A DNA stretch of 64,000 bases from Rheinheimera lutimaris (GTDB taxonomy: Bacteria > Pseudomonadota > Gammaproteobacteria > Enterobacterales > Alteromonadaceae), in NCBI RefSeq assembly GCF_013283795.1, contig NZ_JABSOD010000007.1, positions 105,871 through 169,870 of the forward strand, in the 5' to 3' direction. A model generated the notes under the pieces. It saw only the letters and a program-made list of their open reading frames with translations, did not search any database and was not told the DNA's origin. The position numbers and the translations under genes were made by a program. Of this stretch, positions 45,407-56,699 are shown in pieces (the stretch's first letter is position 1; the number at the start of each line of letters is the position of its first letter).

Positions 45407-46303
45407 TCAGGATTTTTGATGAGCTGCCAGAATCAGCTGGCGTAATTGTTTGCTGCCGGGACCCAGAGTTTCTTCTTTCGGGGCCACCAGAGATAAGTTT
45501 GCCATGCGTGCACTGCTTTGGTTCAGGCTAAGTTGTACCAGAGTGCCACGGGCAATATAGTCTGTCACCATAAAATCCGGCAGCCAGCAAAAACCCAGCC
45601 CGAGTTGTAAAATTTCTATTGCTTCAAAAAAGTTATCTACCGTCCAACGCTGTTCTGCCCGCAGCCAACCGGCATTTTCCTGCGGTTTTTGTGCCGTATC
45701 GCGGATCACCAGCTGTAAGTGTTGGCTTAATTCATTTTGGTCAATTTGGTTGGCTGTGGCTAACTGATTGTTACTCCCGGTAACCGGAATAAAGCGGGTG
45801 CTGCATAAATGTTCACCGAGGTAGCCTTTGGGAATAACCGACGAGGCGGCAATGACCAGGTCGGCCCGCTTTTGCAGGATCACTTCTGCCGTGCCGGTAA
45901 TAACGCAATCGATAAGCTGAATACGGCTGCCGCGGCTAAGTGGGTAAAAGGCCGCGAGGGCCTCATTTAAAAAGCGTCGCGGGTAGGCAAGCTCCACTGC
46001 AATACGGATTTCCGGCTCCCAGCCCTGGTCAATATTGGCAGCCAGCAACTCTAAATCTTCCACTTGCTGTGTCAGTAGCCGGGAGCGGCGTAGCATCACT
46101 TCACCGGCCTCAGTCAGATAGGCCTTGCGACCGCGCACTTCTAATAGTTCAACACCGAGTTGCGTTTGCAGTTTCGCTACGGCATGGTTCAGCGACGACT
46201 GGCTTTTGTTCAGCAGCTCTGCCGCCTGCGCATAGCCACCGGCATCAACCACCGCTTGTAAAATGCGCCATTGCTCCAGAGTTGAACGGGGACGGTAGGG
46301 CAT
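45407..46303 (-). CDS. LysR-family transcriptional regulator
   Basis: 298 residues. The winged HTH is at about 8-65 (EQWRILQAVVDAGGYAQAAEL, then KSQSSLNHAVAKLQ), followed by the linker helix and a periplasmic-binding-like effector domain (about 90-290). The effector is unknown. It lies 23 nt downstream of cmoB on the same strand rather than divergent from a target, so its targets are not obvious; the small gene after it is one candidate. Confidence 0.92.
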   Translation of the reverse strand: MPYRPRSTLEQWRILQAVVDAGGYAQAAELLNKSQSSLNHAVAKLQTQLGVELLEVRGRKAYLTEAGEVMLRRSRLLTQQVEDLELLAANIDQGWEPEIRIAVELAYPRRFLNEALAAFYPLSRGSRIQLIDCVITGTAEVILQKRADLVIAASSVIPKGYLGEHLCSTRFIPVTGSNNQLATANQIDQNELSQHLQLVIRDTAQKPQENAGWLRAEQRWTVDNFFEAIEILQLGLGFCWLPDFMVTDYIARGTLVQLSLNQSSARMANLSLVAPKEETLGPGSKQLRQLILAAHQKS

Positions 46304-46326
46304 AACTGGCGCTCACTCCTGTGGCA

Positions 46327-47292
46327 TTAAATGTTGGCGACGATCACTGCCCGAAGCGGTGCCGGATAGCCTTCTATGGTTTTACTATGATCAGTTGCAT
46401 CGAGAAAATCAATCAAACTTTCATTTTCCATCCAGTCGGTTTTGCGCTGCTCATCCAGGCTGGTGCAGTTTAAATCTGCCAGCCTTACATTGCTAAAGCC
46501 TAACCGCTGTAACCAATGCGTTAACGCCGCTACGCTGGGAATAAACCAGACATTGCGCATTTTGGCGTAGCGCTCCCCTGGCACCAATACCGTGTTTTCG
46601 TCGCCTTCAACCACTAAGGTTTCCAGCACGAGCTCGCCACCCGGGCGCAGCTGGTTTTTCAGCTGGTGCAGAAAATCCAGCGGTGAACGGCGGTGGTACA
46701 ATACGCCCATTGAAAATACCGTATCGAACTGTTTCAGTGCCGGCATCTCGTCAATGCCGATGGGGATCAGGTTTACCGCAGGGTCGGGGTTAAAATGTTT
46801 AATCGCCTGAAACTGCGCATAAAACAGCTGCGACGGATCAATGCCGACGACAAATTCTGCGCCTTCACCGCGCATACGCCACAGGTGATAACCACTGCCA
46901 CAGCCCACATCCAGCACAGTACGGTTTGTCAGCGGGGCGATATGCGGCAGTACCCGCTGCCATTTAAAGTCAGAGCGCCATTCGGTATCAATAGCAATAC
47001 CATGAATATTAAACGGGCCTTTACGCCAGGGTTTTAACTGCTGCAGTAAGTAACGGATCTGCTGTGCTTCGCCGCTGCTGATATCGTCGGCGGTACCAAA
47101 CTGCACGGCATGTTTTAATTCAATAACTGTCGGCGTTGTTACCGGCAAATTGCTAATGGTTTTTTGCCATTGCTTAAAGTCGCCATGCAGCGCCTCTTTG
47201 CTCCAGGCGGCCAGTTGCGCCGGCAAGGTTTCTAACCAGTTATGCAGTTTGTTGTTTGCCAGTTGGGCATAAAAGGGCGTGAAATCGAGCAT
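46327..47292 (-). CDS. cmoB: tRNA U34 carboxymethyltransferase CmoB
   Basis: 321 residues (E. coli 323). The methyltransferase core shows [16 protein letters not shown] and [16 protein letters not shown], and the N-terminal region starts [12 protein letters not shown] as in CmoB. It moves the carboxymethyl group from carboxy-SAM to 5-hydroxyuridine at tRNA position 34, giving cmo5U. It follows cmoA by 24 nt. Confidence 0.96.
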   Translation of the reverse strand: MLDFTPFYAQLANNKLHNWLETLPAQLAAWSKEALHGDFKQWQKTISNLPVTTPTVIELKHAVQFGTADDISSGEAQQIRYLLQQLKPWRKGPFNIHGIAIDTEWRSDFKWQRVLPHIAPLTNRTVLDVGCGSGYHLWRMRGEGAEFVVGIDPSQLFYAQFQAIKHFNPDPAVNLIPIGIDEMPALKQFDTVFSMGVLYHRRSPLDFLHQLKNQLRPGGELVLETLVVEGDENTVLVPGERYAKMRNVWFIPSVAALTHWLQRLGFSNVRLADLNCTSLDEQRKTDWMENESLIDFLDATDHSKTIEGYPAPLRAVIVANI

Positions 47293-47316
47293 AGCTAACC
47301 TTATTTAAGAGTGGCT

Positions 47317-48042
47317 TTATTTGATTGCGACCATGGAGCAGAAATTAAAACACTGAAACCACAGGGTTTGGCTGGTAAAGCCGGCTTGTTGCAACCGCTG
47401 CTGATGCTCGCTCAGGGTATCCGGCTTCATCACGTTTTCCAGTGCACTGCGCTTTTGGCTGATTTCCAGCTCGCTATAGCCATTGGCACGTTTAAAGTCG
47501 TGGTGTAACTCTACCAATAAGTCGTTGGTAATGGGGTCGTGGTTGATAAACTTTTCCGACAGGATCAACACACCACCCGGTTTTAAGCCCTGATAGACGC
47601 GGTTAATCAGGGTATTACGGTCTTCTTTTGGTAAAAACTGCAGAGTAAAGTTAATCACTACGATGGCGGCATTCTCAATAGTTTGCTGTCTGATATCTGC
47701 CAGCTTCACCTCAACCGGCACCTCTGAGCGAAATGCCTGTAAGTGCCGCTCACAACGCTCCACCATAGCACTGCTGTTATCTACAGCAATAATCTGACTG
47801 TTGGCGGCGGTGATATTGCGCCGCATTGCCAACGTTGCCGCACCCAGCGAGCATCCCAGGTCGTAGTAGTGGCTGTCAGCTTGCTGATAACGGCCGGTAA
47901 GCTTACCTATGGTGTGAATAATGGTTTGATAACCCGGAACCGAGCGTTGGATCATGTCGGGAAATACGTCGGCGACCTGGTCGTCAAAGCGAAAATCCTG
48001 AATATGAGCCAGCGGCTCGGCGAAAATAGCATCTTTTTGCAT
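47317..48042 (-). CDS. cmoA: Carboxy-S-adenosylmethionine synthase CmoA
   Basis: 241 residues (E. coli 247). Starts with the typical [18 protein letters not shown], followed by [16 protein letters not shown] and the SAM-binding [16 protein letters not shown]. It makes carboxy-SAM from SAM and prephenate for CmoB. The cmoA-cmoB pair is an operon. Confidence 0.96.
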   Translation of the reverse strand: MQKDAIFAEPLAHIQDFRFDDQVADVFPDMIQRSVPGYQTIIHTIGKLTGRYQQADSHYYDLGCSLGAATLAMRRNITAANSQIIAVDNSSAMVERCERHLQAFRSEVPVEVKLADIRQQTIENAAIVVINFTLQFLPKEDRNTLINRVYQGLKPGGVLILSEKFINHDPITNDLLVELHHDFKRANGYSELEISQKRSALENVMKPDTLSEHQQRLQQAGFTSQTLWFQCFNFCSMVAIK

Positions 48043-48101
48043 AAAAACTTGTCGGTAGGAAACAGTGTAAGTGGCGCTATTTTACCTTAAATGTCGTAAA
48101 A

Positions 48102-48938
48102 CTACAGCAAGCTGAATTGCTGCTCGCTGGGCCAGGGTTCCAGACAGCTGTGAGGGTAGGCTAAATCCTGTGCAAACTGGCGGCATAACTGCGGCGCCAG
48201 ATGATTATCCGGAGTATGAAAAAAACAAAACGGACTTTTGCCGTCGTCCAGCCATTGCTGCACTTTGGTTAACCACGGCTGATAAAACTGCCGGTTTAGC
48301 GTCATATCATCGGTACCGATAAAGCGTAACATCGGGGTTTGGCTAAAACTTATCGCATGCACCGGTACGCGGGGCTTTTTTGCCTGGGCATCTGTCAATG
48401 CCTGAGTAGTAGCAGGCACAGAAAATAAGGCCCTGCTGTCAATAACCACCCGTTCTGCGCCATAGTGTTGCAGCATTTTATGTAGTTGAGTTTCGTGTTG
48501 GCCTTTGTCAAAAAACGCCGGATGACGCACTTCCAATGCACAGCGATACTGTTGGCTAATTTGTTCAACTAACATGGCGATATGTGCCAGCTCTGCCGGA
48601 CCGGTGCGGGCAGGTAATTGCAGATGTATCAGGGCTAATTTGTCGCCAAGCAGCGCCATACGGTTAAGCCAGTCCTGCAACTGCAGTGTGCTGTCTGCGC
48701 TGCCATGATGACTGATACGCTGCGGTACTTTCAGCACAAAACGGAACTGATCAGGTGTGTCCTGCTGCCAGCGTATTAAAGTGTCATCCGACGGATCGGC
48801 ATAAAAAGTAGTATTACCCTCTGCGGTGTTAAAAAAACGGCTGTACTGCGCCAGATACTCAGCACTTTTTGCGTCGGCAGAAAACAGTGAGCTTTTCCAT
48901 TTTGTATTGGCCCATACCGGGCAACCAAGATATAACAT
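48102..48938 (-). CDS. DUF72-family protein (YecE-like)
   Basis: 278 residues, a TIM-barrel-like family. Typical features are YLGCPVWANTKWKSSLF, FNTAEGNTTFYADPS, RFVLKVPQRISH and FFHTPDNHLAP. Function is unknown; YecE lies near cmoA in E. coli too, so the linkage is conserved. Start at ATG 48938; expression with cmoA is likely (59 nt gap). Confidence 0.9.
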   Translation of the reverse strand: MLYLGCPVWANTKWKSSLFSADAKSAEYLAQYSRFFNTAEGNTTFYADPSDDTLIRWQQDTPDQFRFVLKVPQRISHHGSADSTLQLQDWLNRMALLGDKLALIHLQLPARTGPAELAHIAMLVEQISQQYRCALEVRHPAFFDKGQHETQLHKMLQHYGAERVVIDSRALFSVPATTQALTDAQAKKPRVPVHAISFSQTPMLRFIGTDDMTLNRQFYQPWLTKVQQWLDDGKSPFCFFHTPDNHLAPQLCRQFAQDLAYPHSCLEPWPSEQQFSLL

Positions 48939-49004
48939 TGCTAACTTGACCTTGCTTCAGTGGCAGCGTAAAACTAAATACACTCTTTCGCAAAGCTTAA
49001 CATA

Positions 49005-51818
49005 ATGACAGCCAGAACTATTATTAGCCTGATTTATCTGTGTTTTTCACTTGCTGGCGCCAGTGCAGCACTGCCGGACCCACTGCGGGTTGCGGTAAGT
49101 GATGACACCTATCCGTACATGTATACAGATGAGCAAGGCCAACTTGCCGGGCTGGTAATAGACTATTGGCAAGAGGTAGGCCGGCGTGGCGGCGTGCAAC
49201 TGCAGTTTGTCAGCGGCAACTGGCCGCAAACCATCGCTTTGTTGCAAAGTAATGCAGTGCACTTACATGGCGGCATTGCTTATACCGCCGGGCGTGAGCA
49301 GCGCTACCACCTTGGTGACACCGGTATTGATGTCTACAGCAATGTGTTTATTCAGCGCGATATACCGCCTGTGAACGCGTTGTCGGAACTAAAAGCCTAT
49401 GCTATCGGAGTGGTGGATAAATCCAGCCATGTCGATACCGTAGCCGCATTAGTGCCCGATGCAGTATTAAAGTACTACCCCAATGTGACCGCGATGTATG
49501 ACGCAGCCCTTGCGGGCGACATTAAGGTCATCAGCGGTTTGGACAGATTGCCGCCGCGTTACAGCCGTTATGATGAGTTGCAACAGCAATTTCCGCTATA
49601 TCGCAAGATACCACTGCGCAAAATTGATCTAAATTATGCCGTTAATGACAATGCTGATTTGACGCAGCAGCTAAAACTACTGACACAGAGTATTGAGCGG
49701 GATTATCTTGATAAGCTGGAGCGTCGCTGGCTGGGTGTCGATGCTGATGAAAATACGCTATTGCTTGGTGTGGCAATAGATAATCCGCCTTATATGCACG
49801 TCACGCAACAAGGTGAAGCACAAGGTTTGTTTGTCGACTTGTGGCGGCAATGGGCTAAGGTTAGCGGCGTAAACATTGCTTTTGTACCTGATTCTTCTTT
49901 TAGCAGTTTACAAAATCTTGCCAAAGGTCGGATTGATATACTGGTTGCTTTTCCGGATAACCAAAATTTACCTGCTGGTATAGTACCGGCGCATCATCTA
50001 TATAATTTTCCATCTGAATTGTTTTATCTCAAGAAAAATAACTATATTAACATCAGTGATTTAAATGGTGGGAAAGTAGGCATTTTTGCCAATGCGCCTT
50101 ACGCTGCAACGCTGAAGCAACGCTATCCGCAACTTAGTTTTGCCCGCTATCGGCAGTTAACTGAAATGCTGCAAGGTGTTCAGAATGGTGAACTTGCAGG
50201 TTTTTTTGGCGCATCCGCTATTATACCTCAGCGTTTACAGCAGCTTAACCTAACCGATATCTTTGCCTCATTTAGTGATTCCAGGGTGGTATCACCGATG
50301 TACAGCCTGGTACACGAAAAGCAAACAGAACTGGCTGAAAAAATACGTCGTGGTTTTGTCAAGTTGCCGTTAGATGCGTTGGTGAAAACAGAGCAGCGCT
50401 GGTTAACCGATGAATCACACTACTATTTTACGCGGTTTCTTCATCAGGTACCGTTAACAGACGCAGAGCAAAACTGGTTACAGCAGCATAAAGTATTAAG
50501 GCTGGGGATGTTACGCAACTGGCCGCCGATGGAGTTTACCGATAAATATGGCGCGGCAGCTGGTGTTACCGTCGATATGTTTAACTTGCTTGCTAAACGG
50601 TTAGATGCCCGGTTCGAGTTTGTGTTATTCGATGATTTCGACACTATGTTGTTGCAACTGAAACGACAGCAGATAGATCTGATTGCTAATGTTTCCGATC
50701 GTGATGATCGTCGCAGCTTCGCCCGTTTTAGCGATGAGTTTTGGCCGACACAGTTGGCTGTGATCAGTGATAGCTCACGTCAGGCTGTTACCCGAACCGC
50801 AGATTTATATGGTAGCAAAGTGGCTATTTATCAAGACTACGAGTTGGCGCGGCGGCTGCCGCAGTTGCACCCCCAAATAACTGTAGTGGCAGTGAAGGAT
50901 CTGGAGCAAGCGCTGGTACTGTTGCAACGTCAGGAAGTTGACTTTGCGCTCGACTCGGTTGAAGCCGTAAGCGAAACACTAAAACAAACCGTTATGCTTG
51001 GACTCAAAGCACAAGTTGTTGATGACTTGCCACATTATGCTTCTTTGATTGCTGTGCGCGAAGATTATGCTCCTTTAGTCACGATACTGAACAAGGGGTT
51101 ACGTAGTATTGGCCAGACAGAGCGCAAGCAGCTTTATCAAAAGTGGTTTGATTTTCAGGTTACTCAAGGCATCAATAATGAGCAGTTTGTCAGAATGCTG
51201 TGGCAAATCGGTGGCGCGGTGCTGGCCTTGCTGACGTTTTTTGTGATTTGGAATTTGTCGTTGCGACGCGAAGTCACATTGCGCCGCCAGGCTGAACAAA
51301 AAATGCGCTTTATGGCCACACATGACGACCTGACTAAACTGCCGAATCGCGGTTTAATTAAAGAGCGTATTGAGCAAGCTCTGTTGCAACATGCCAGACA
51401 CAACGAAATTATGGCGTTATTGTTTATTGATTTAGACGGTTTCAAGGAAGTTAATGATGCACACGGCCATGATGCCGGCGACGAGTTACTGCTGAAACTG
51501 GCGCAGCAACTCAGTGCAACAGTGCGTAAAAGTGATACCGTAGCCAGGTTTGGTGGTGATGAATTCGTCATTCTGTTAACAGGGTTGCTAAGCCGTGAGG
51601 ACGCGGCCATTGTGGCCGGCAAAATATTGCACCAATTTGCACAGCCGGTTAGTTTGTCTGTCGGCGAGGTACAGGTAGGCGCCAGTATTGGTATTGCCAT
51701 CTATCCGGATGATGGCACCGACAGCGCTAAACTGCTGAAAGTGGCCGATAGCCTGATGTACCGGATTAAACAGCAGGGCAAAAACCAGTACTGTTTTTCC
51801 AGAGCGGTGTTTTCGTAA
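49005..51818 (+). CDS. Membrane diguanylate cyclase with three periplasmic solute-binding (SBP3) domains
   Basis: 937 residues. The signal peptide (ending ASAALP) is followed by three family-3 binding domains (about 25-245, 250-470 and 490-725), one membrane helix (about 732-752), a short coiled coil and a GGDEF domain. The catalytic RFGGDEF (near 848) is intact, with an inhibitory RxxD site (RKSD) five residues before GG. It should make c-di-GMP in answer to an amino-acid-like periplasmic ligand. Two or three tandem binding domains occur in BvgS-like sensors, less often in cyclases. Confidence 0.92.
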   Translation: MTARTIISLIYLCFSLAGASAALPDPLRVAVSDDTYPYMYTDEQGQLAGLVIDYWQEVGRRGGVQLQFVSGNWPQTIALLQSNAVHLHGGIAYTAGREQRYHLGDTGIDVYSNVFIQRDIPPVNALSELKAYAIGVVDKSSHVDTVAALVPDAVLKYYPNVTAMYDAALAGDIKVISGLDRLPPRYSRYDELQQQFPLYRKIPLRKIDLNYAVNDNADLTQQLKLLTQSIERDYLDKLERRWLGVDADENTLLLGVAIDNPPYMHVTQQGEAQGLFVDLWRQWAKVSGVNIAFVPDSSFSSLQNLAKGRIDILVAFPDNQNLPAGIVPAHHLYNFPSELFYLKKNNYINISDLNGGKVGIFANAPYAATLKQRYPQLSFARYRQLTEMLQGVQNGELAGFFGASAIIPQRLQQLNLTDIFASFSDSRVVSPMYSLVHEKQTELAEKIRRGFVKLPLDALVKTEQRWLTDESHYYFTRFLHQVPLTDAEQNWLQQHKVLRLGMLRNWPPMEFTDKYGAAAGVTVDMFNLLAKRLDARFEFVLFDDFDTMLLQLKRQQIDLIANVSDRDDRRSFARFSDEFWPTQLAVISDSSRQAVTRTADLYGSKVAIYQDYELARRLPQLHPQITVVAVKDLEQALVLLQRQEVDFALDSVEAVSETLKQTVMLGLKAQVVDDLPHYASLIAVREDYAPLVTILNKGLRSIGQTERKQLYQKWFDFQVTQGINNEQFVRMLWQIGGAVLALLTFFVIWNLSLRREVTLRRQAEQKMRFMATHDDLTKLPNRGLIKERIEQALLQHARHNEIMALLFIDLDGFKEVNDAHGHDAGDELLLKLAQQLSATVRKSDTVARFGGDEFVILLTGLLSREDAAIVAGKILHQFAQPVSLSVGEVQVGASIGIAIYPDDGTDSAKLLKVADSLMYRIKQQGKNQYCFSRAVFS

Positions 51819-51901
51819 GCGGGCAGTGACATTAGGCGTCATTTCTATATAATTAGCCGTCATTTTAGTGCCGCTGATTAGCAAGGTAGAAGGAAGGTTT
51901 A

Positions 51902-53680
51902 ATGCGTAGCCATTATTGTGGTTTATTAACCGCACAACATGTTGGGCAACAAGTGTCTTTATGCGGCTGGGTTAACCGTCGTCGCGATCTGGGTGGGTTA
52001 ATTTTTTTAGACTTGCGTGACCGTGAAGGTATGGTGCAGGTAGTGTGCGACCCGGATTTAAAAGACTTGTTTGATGTTGCCTATACACTGCGCAATGAAT
52101 TTTGTATCCAGATCAAAGGCCAGATTCGGGCACGGCCGGATTCGCAAATCAATAAAGATATGGCGACCGGTGCGGTAGAGGTGTACGCCAGTGAACTGAT
52201 TATCCTCAATAAAGCAGCCCCGCTGCCGTTGGACTCAAACCAGAACAACAGTGAAGAGCAGCGCTTAAAATACCGCTATCTTGATTTACGCCGGCCAATG
52301 ATGACTGAACGATTGAAGTTTCGTGCCAAGGTGACCAGCTTTGTGCGTAACTTTATGGACAGCAATGGCTTTATGGAGGTAGAAACACCGATTCTGACTA
52401 AAGCCACACCGGAAGGCGCACGTGACTACTTAGTACCAAGCCGAACCCACAAAGGCGAATTTTTCGCCCTGCCGCAATCACCGCAGCTGTTTAAACAACT
52501 GCTGATGATGTCGGGCTTGGACCGCTACTATCAAATTGTAAAATGTTTCCGCGATGAAGATTTACGTGCTGACCGTCAGCCGGAATTTACCCAGATAGAT
52601 ATTGAAACCTCCTTTATGAGCGCCGAGCAGGTCATGCAAGTGACCGAGCAGATGGTGGTAGAGATGTTTAATCAGTTGCTGGATGTTGATTTAGGCACCA
52701 TGCCGCGCATGCAGTATTGGGAAGCGATGCGTCTGTACGGCTCCGACAAACCGGATTTACGCAACCCGATGCAATTTGTTGACGTCGCCGACGTATTAAA
52801 AGATGTTGAGTTTAAAGTGTTCTCCGGCCCGGCTAATGATGCCAAAGGCCGCGTAGTGGCGTTAAAAGTGCCGGGCGCTGCAGAAAAAATATCGCGTAAA
52901 GATATCGACAACTACACCAGCTTCGTCGGCATTTACGGTGCCAAAGGCCTGGCGTGGATGAAAGTGAATGATACCGCTGCAGGAGCTGAGGGCGTGCAAT
53001 CACCGGTAGCGAAATTTTTAACGCCGGACATTATTGCCACTATCATTCAGCGCACTGGTGCTGCCAACGGCGATTTAATTTTCTTCGGCGCTGACAGCTA
53101 CAAAGTAGTGTGCGAAGCCATGGGTGCGCTGCGCTTAAAACTGGGTGAAGACTTAGGCATTACCCAGCCTGGCTGGAAGCCGCTGTGGGTAGTGGACTTT
53201 CCGATGTTTGAAGAGAATGACGACGGCAGTTTCTCCGCTGTGCATCACCCCTTTACCTCACCGTTGGATACCGCAGCCTTTTTAAATACCGCCAATAGCG
53301 AACTGGAACTGGGTAAACTGCTGTCTAATGCTTACGATATGGTGTTAAACGGCACCGAGTTAGGTGGTGGTTCGGTACGTATTCACAGCGCTGAAGTGCA
53401 GGCTAAGGTATTTACTTTGTTAGGTATTAGTGATGAAGAAGCCGCTGAAAAGTTTGGCTTCTTACTCGAAGCGTTAAAGTATGGCACACCACCGCATGCC
53501 GGGTTAGCCTTTGGCCTGGACCGTCTGGTAATGCTGATGACCGGCGCTACGTCTATCCGTGATGTGATGGCGTTTCCGAAAACCGCTACTGCCGCGTGCC
53601 CGTTAACCGACGCGCCGGGTGCTGCTAACCCGGCACAGCTGGCCGAGCTTGGCATTGCCGTTATACCTAAAGCGCAATAA
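51902..53680 (+). CDS. aspS: Aspartyl-tRNA synthetase
   Basis: 592 residues (E. coli 590). The N-terminal OB anticodon-binding domain ([20 protein letters not shown]) is followed by the class II core with motif 2 ([21 protein letters not shown]), the bacterial insertion domain and motif 3 ([12 protein letters not shown]). AGAAGGAAGG precedes the ATG. It charges the tRNA-Asp that is encoded five times at the left end of the window. Confidence 0.97.
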   Translation: MRSHYCGLLTAQHVGQQVSLCGWVNRRRDLGGLIFLDLRDREGMVQVVCDPDLKDLFDVAYTLRNEFCIQIKGQIRARPDSQINKDMATGAVEVYASELIILNKAAPLPLDSNQNNSEEQRLKYRYLDLRRPMMTERLKFRAKVTSFVRNFMDSNGFMEVETPILTKATPEGARDYLVPSRTHKGEFFALPQSPQLFKQLLMMSGLDRYYQIVKCFRDEDLRADRQPEFTQIDIETSFMSAEQVMQVTEQMVVEMFNQLLDVDLGTMPRMQYWEAMRLYGSDKPDLRNPMQFVDVADVLKDVEFKVFSGPANDAKGRVVALKVPGAAEKISRKDIDNYTSFVGIYGAKGLAWMKVNDTAAGAEGVQSPVAKFLTPDIIATIIQRTGAANGDLIFFGADSYKVVCEAMGALRLKLGEDLGITQPGWKPLWVVDFPMFEENDDGSFSAVHHPFTSPLDTAAFLNTANSELELGKLLSNAYDMVLNGTELGGGSVRIHSAEVQAKVFTLLGISDEEAAEKFGFLLEALKYGTPPHAGLAFGLDRLVMLMTGATSIRDVMAFPKTATAACPLTDAPGAANPAQLAELGIAVIPKAQ

Positions 53681-53702
53681 GCTGTAATTTTACCTGCAAT
53701 AC

Positions 53703-53726
53703 TGTGGCAGCAATGTAGCTGCCACA
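53703..53726 (+). promoter_or_regulatory. Hairpin between aspS and the yebC ribosome-binding site
   Basis: TGTGGCAGC (53703-53711) pairs with GCTGCCACA (53718-53726) around AATGTA. No T-run follows; the ribosome-binding site AAGGAG begins a few bases later. It may be a processing or stabilising hairpin. Confidence 0.4.
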
Positions 53727-53741
53727 ACTAAGGAGTAACTG

Positions 53742-54485
53742 ATGGCCGGCCATAGTAAATGGGCGAACATGAAGCATCGCAAAGCCCGTCAGGATGCGAA
53801 AAAAAATAAAATCTTCACTAAAATTATCCGCGAGCTAACCGTAGCGGCCCGATTAAATCCTGATGTTAGTGTTAATCCGCGTTTGCGCCTGGCGGTAGAC
53901 AAAGCCTTGTCAGAAAATATGACCCGCGACACCATTGACCGCGCGATAAAACGCGGTGCAGGGGCCAGCGAAGGCGAAAACTACGAAGAGTTAGTCTACG
54001 AAGGTTATGGCCCGAACGGGGTAGCGGTTATTGTTGAAACCATGACTGACAACCATAAACGCACCGTGGCCGATGTGCGCCATGCATTTACCAAAGCCGG
54101 CGGCAGCCTGGGCACCAATGGCTCTGTGGCTTACTTATTTACCCGGCGTGGGGTGCTGATTTTTGCCCCTGGCGTTAATGAAGATGCGTTGATGGAAGCG
54201 GCATTGGATGCCGGTGCTGATGATGTTGTGGCGCATGATGATGGCAGCTTTGAAGTATTTACCGCACCTGAGCAGTTTAACGATGTTAAAGATGTGCTGC
54301 TGGCAGCTGGCTTTGCAGCGGATAACAGCGAAGTCACCTTAGTGCCTTCAACCCGCGCTGAAGTCGATGCTGACCATGTCAGTGCCTTTTTTAAAATGCT
54401 CGATCAGCTGGAAGACTCCGACGACGTACAAAACGTGTATCACAATGCTGAGATCAGTGACGAGCTGATGGCTGAGCACGGCTAA
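53742..54485 (+). CDS. yebC: YebC/PmpR-family DNA-binding or translation-associated protein
   Basis: 247 residues, full length. It starts with [20 protein letters not shown], the family signature, and has [12 protein letters not shown] and [14 protein letters not shown]. Family members were described as transcriptional regulators and more recently linked to translation of difficult sequences such as polyproline. The gene precedes ruvC, the same order as in E. coli. Confidence 0.95.
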   Translation: MAGHSKWANMKHRKARQDAKKNKIFTKIIRELTVAARLNPDVSVNPRLRLAVDKALSENMTRDTIDRAIKRGAGASEGENYEELVYEGYGPNGVAVIVETMTDNHKRTVADVRHAFTKAGGSLGTNGSVAYLFTRRGVLIFAPGVNEDALMEAALDAGADDVVAHDDGSFEVFTAPEQFNDVKDVLLAAGFAADNSEVTLVPSTRAEVDADHVSAFFKMLDQLEDSDDVQNVYHNAEISDELMAEHG

Positions 54486-54498
54486 GCATGCAACTCAC

Positions 54499-55023
54499 GT
54501 GAATATTATTATGGGCATTGACCCTGGCAGTCGTTTAACCGGTTATGGCGTGGTGCGTCAGGTTGGCATGAAATTCGAGTATGTCGCCAGCGGCTGTATC
54601 CGCCTTACCACTACTGATTTGCTGCCCGAGCGCTTGCTGGATATTTTCAACGGCGTCAGCGAAATTATCAGCCAAACCCAACCGACCATTTTTGCTATTG
54701 AGCAGGTGTTTATGGCCCGCAATGCTGACTCAGCATTAAAGCTGGGCCAGGCGCGCGGTGCTGCCATTGTAGCTGCCAAACATGCCGGGCTTGAGGTATA
54801 TGAGTACTCAGCACGTCAGGTAAAACAGTCGGTAGTGGGCACGGGCGCTGCCGATAAAGCGCAGGTGCAGCACATGGTGCGTAGCTTACTAAAGTTGCCG
54901 GCTAATCCGCAGGCTGACGCTGCCGACGCGCTTGCAGTGGCGCTGTGTCATGGGCATACTCAACAAAGTTTAATCAGTCTGGCCGGCCAGGCGCGCAAAA
55001 CGGTGCGTGGCCGCCTGCGTTGA
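54499..55023 (+). CDS. ruvC: Holliday junction resolvase RuvC
   Basis: 174 residues (E. coli 173). Begins [13 protein letters not shown] with the first catalytic Asp; [11 protein letters not shown] holds the Glu, and the pair in [16 protein letters not shown] the last acidic residues. It cuts Holliday junctions with RuvAB. Starts with GTG 54499, 13 nt after yebC; an in-frame ATG lies 4 codons later. Confidence 0.96.
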   Translation: MNIIMGIDPGSRLTGYGVVRQVGMKFEYVASGCIRLTTTDLLPERLLDIFNGVSEIISQTQPTIFAIEQVFMARNADSALKLGQARGAAIVAAKHAGLEVYEYSARQVKQSVVGTGAADKAQVQHMVRSLLKLPANPQADAADALAVALCHGHTQQSLISLAGQARKTVRGRLR

Positions 55024-55052
55024 TTACCACCTTAATTCTATAAGCAGACCCT

Positions 55053-55673
55053 ATGATTGGACGTTTACGCGGTATTTTGCTGGAAAAGCAGGCACCGGAT
55101 TTATTAATCGAAGTGGCTGGTGTCGGCTACGAAGTGCAGTTGCCGCTGACCAGCTTTTACCAGCTGCCCGCGACCGGTATTGAAGCCACTATTTACACCC
55201 ATTTTGTTGTACGTGAAGATGCTCAGCTATTGTATGGTTTTGTTAACCAGGCCGAGCGTGCGCTGTTTCGCCAACTGATTAAAGCTAATGGCGTGGGTCC
55301 AAAGCTGGCGCTAACTATTTTATCTGGCATGACAGCGCAGCAATTCGTGCGTTGTGTGCAGTTAGATGATGTCAGTACCCTGGTTAAGCTACCAGGCGTG
55401 GGTAAAAAGACCGCTGAGCGTTTAGTAGTAGAAATGCGTGACCGGTTAAAAGACTGGGGCATAGCGCCGAACACCCCGGTAACCGATGGTTTGGTACTGC
55501 AGGATGACGAGGCCATTTTCAGCCCGGAACAAAGCGCCGAACAAGATGCTGCTAGTGCGCTGGTGTCACTGGGTTACAGCCAGTTACAAGCCGATAAGGC
55601 CGTGCAAAAGGTCAAGCAAAGCGGAATGAGCAGCGAGCAACTGATTAAAGCCGCGCTGCGGAGCATGATGTAA
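55053..55673 (+). CDS. ruvA: Holliday junction DNA helicase subunit RuvA
   Basis: 206 residues (E. coli 203). The N-terminal OB domain ([20 protein letters not shown]) is followed by the helix-hairpin-helix part ([14 protein letters not shown] and [19 protein letters not shown]) and the C-terminal RuvB-contact domain (ASALVSLGY). It binds the four-way junction and directs RuvB. Confidence 0.96.
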   Translation: MIGRLRGILLEKQAPDLLIEVAGVGYEVQLPLTSFYQLPATGIEATIYTHFVVREDAQLLYGFVNQAERALFRQLIKANGVGPKLALTILSGMTAQQFVRCVQLDDVSTLVKLPGVGKKTAERLVVEMRDRLKDWGIAPNTPVTDGLVLQDDEAIFSPEQSAEQDAASALVSLGYSQLQADKAVQKVKQSGMSSEQLIKAALRSMM

Positions 55674-55676
55674 ACC

Positions 55677-56687
55677 ATGATAGAAGCCGATCGTTTAATT
55701 CAAACCAGTGCCACCCGTGAAGACGAGGTAATTGACCGCGCGATAAGGCCGAAAACCCTCGCCGATTACACCGGGCAAGAGCATGTCTGTCAGCAAATGG
55801 CGATTTTTATCGAAGCGGCACGTGGCCGTGGCGATCCGCTGGATCATCTGTTGATATTTGGCCCGCCAGGTTTAGGTAAAACCACGCTGGCGATGATTGT
55901 CGCTAATGAAATGGGCGTCAATATTAAAACCACGTCTGGCCCGGTACTGGAAAAAGCCGGTGACTTAGCTGCGCTGTTAACCAACCTTGAGCCAAACGAC
56001 GTATTGTTTATTGATGAAATTCACCGTTTAAGCCCGGTGGTAGAGGAAATTCTCTACCCGGCAATGGAAGATTACCAGCTGGACATTATGATAGGCGAGG
56101 GCCCGGCCGCACGTTCAATCAAACTGGACTTACCGCCGTTTACCCTGGTGGGGGCGACTACCCGTGCCGGAGCCTTAACCTCACCGCTGCGCGATCGCTT
56201 TGGTATAGTGCAACGCTTAGAGTTTTATAAAGTCAGTGAGCTTACCCAAATTATTCTGCGCTCGGCACACTTTTTAAATTTAGTGCTGGACGAAGCCGGT
56301 GCGGCTGAAATTGCCCGGCGTTCGCGTGGTACACCGCGTATTGCCAACCGTTTACTGCGCCGTGTGCGCGATTATGCTCAGGTAAAGGCAAATGGTGAGG
56401 TAACGGTAGATATTGCGTCTCAAGCGCTGCTGATGGTTGATGTCGATGCCGAGGGCTTCGACTATATGGACCGTAAGCTTATTCTTGCCATTATTGAAAA
56501 GTTTATGGGCGGCCCGGTCGGCCTGGATAATTTAGCCGCAGCCATCGGCGAAGAAAAAGATACCATCGAAGATGTAATAGAACCGTTTTTAATTCAGCAG
56601 GGCTTTATTCAACGCACACCACGTGGCCGTATCGCTTCGCCCAGGGCATATCAGCATTTTGGCTTTGACTTACCACAAACAGACTAA
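55677..56687 (+). CDS. ruvB: Holliday junction DNA helicase motor RuvB
   Basis: 336 residues, same as E. coli. AAA+ motor with Walker [13 protein letters not shown], Walker [11 protein letters not shown], sensor 1 [15 protein letters not shown] and a C-terminal winged helix ([12 protein letters not shown]). ATP-driven branch migration. It lies 3 nt after ruvA; the operon ends here. Confidence 0.97.
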   Translation: MIEADRLIQTSATREDEVIDRAIRPKTLADYTGQEHVCQQMAIFIEAARGRGDPLDHLLIFGPPGLGKTTLAMIVANEMGVNIKTTSGPVLEKAGDLAALLTNLEPNDVLFIDEIHRLSPVVEEILYPAMEDYQLDIMIGEGPAARSIKLDLPPFTLVGATTRAGALTSPLRDRFGIVQRLEFYKVSELTQIILRSAHFLNLVLDEAGAAEIARRSRGTPRIANRLLRRVRDYAQVKANGEVTVDIASQALLMVDVDAEGFDYMDRKLILAIIEKFMGGPVGLDNLAAAIGEEKDTIEDVIEPFLIQQGFIQRTPRGRIASPRAYQHFGFDLPQTD

Positions 56688-56699
56688 GTTAACTTAAAG

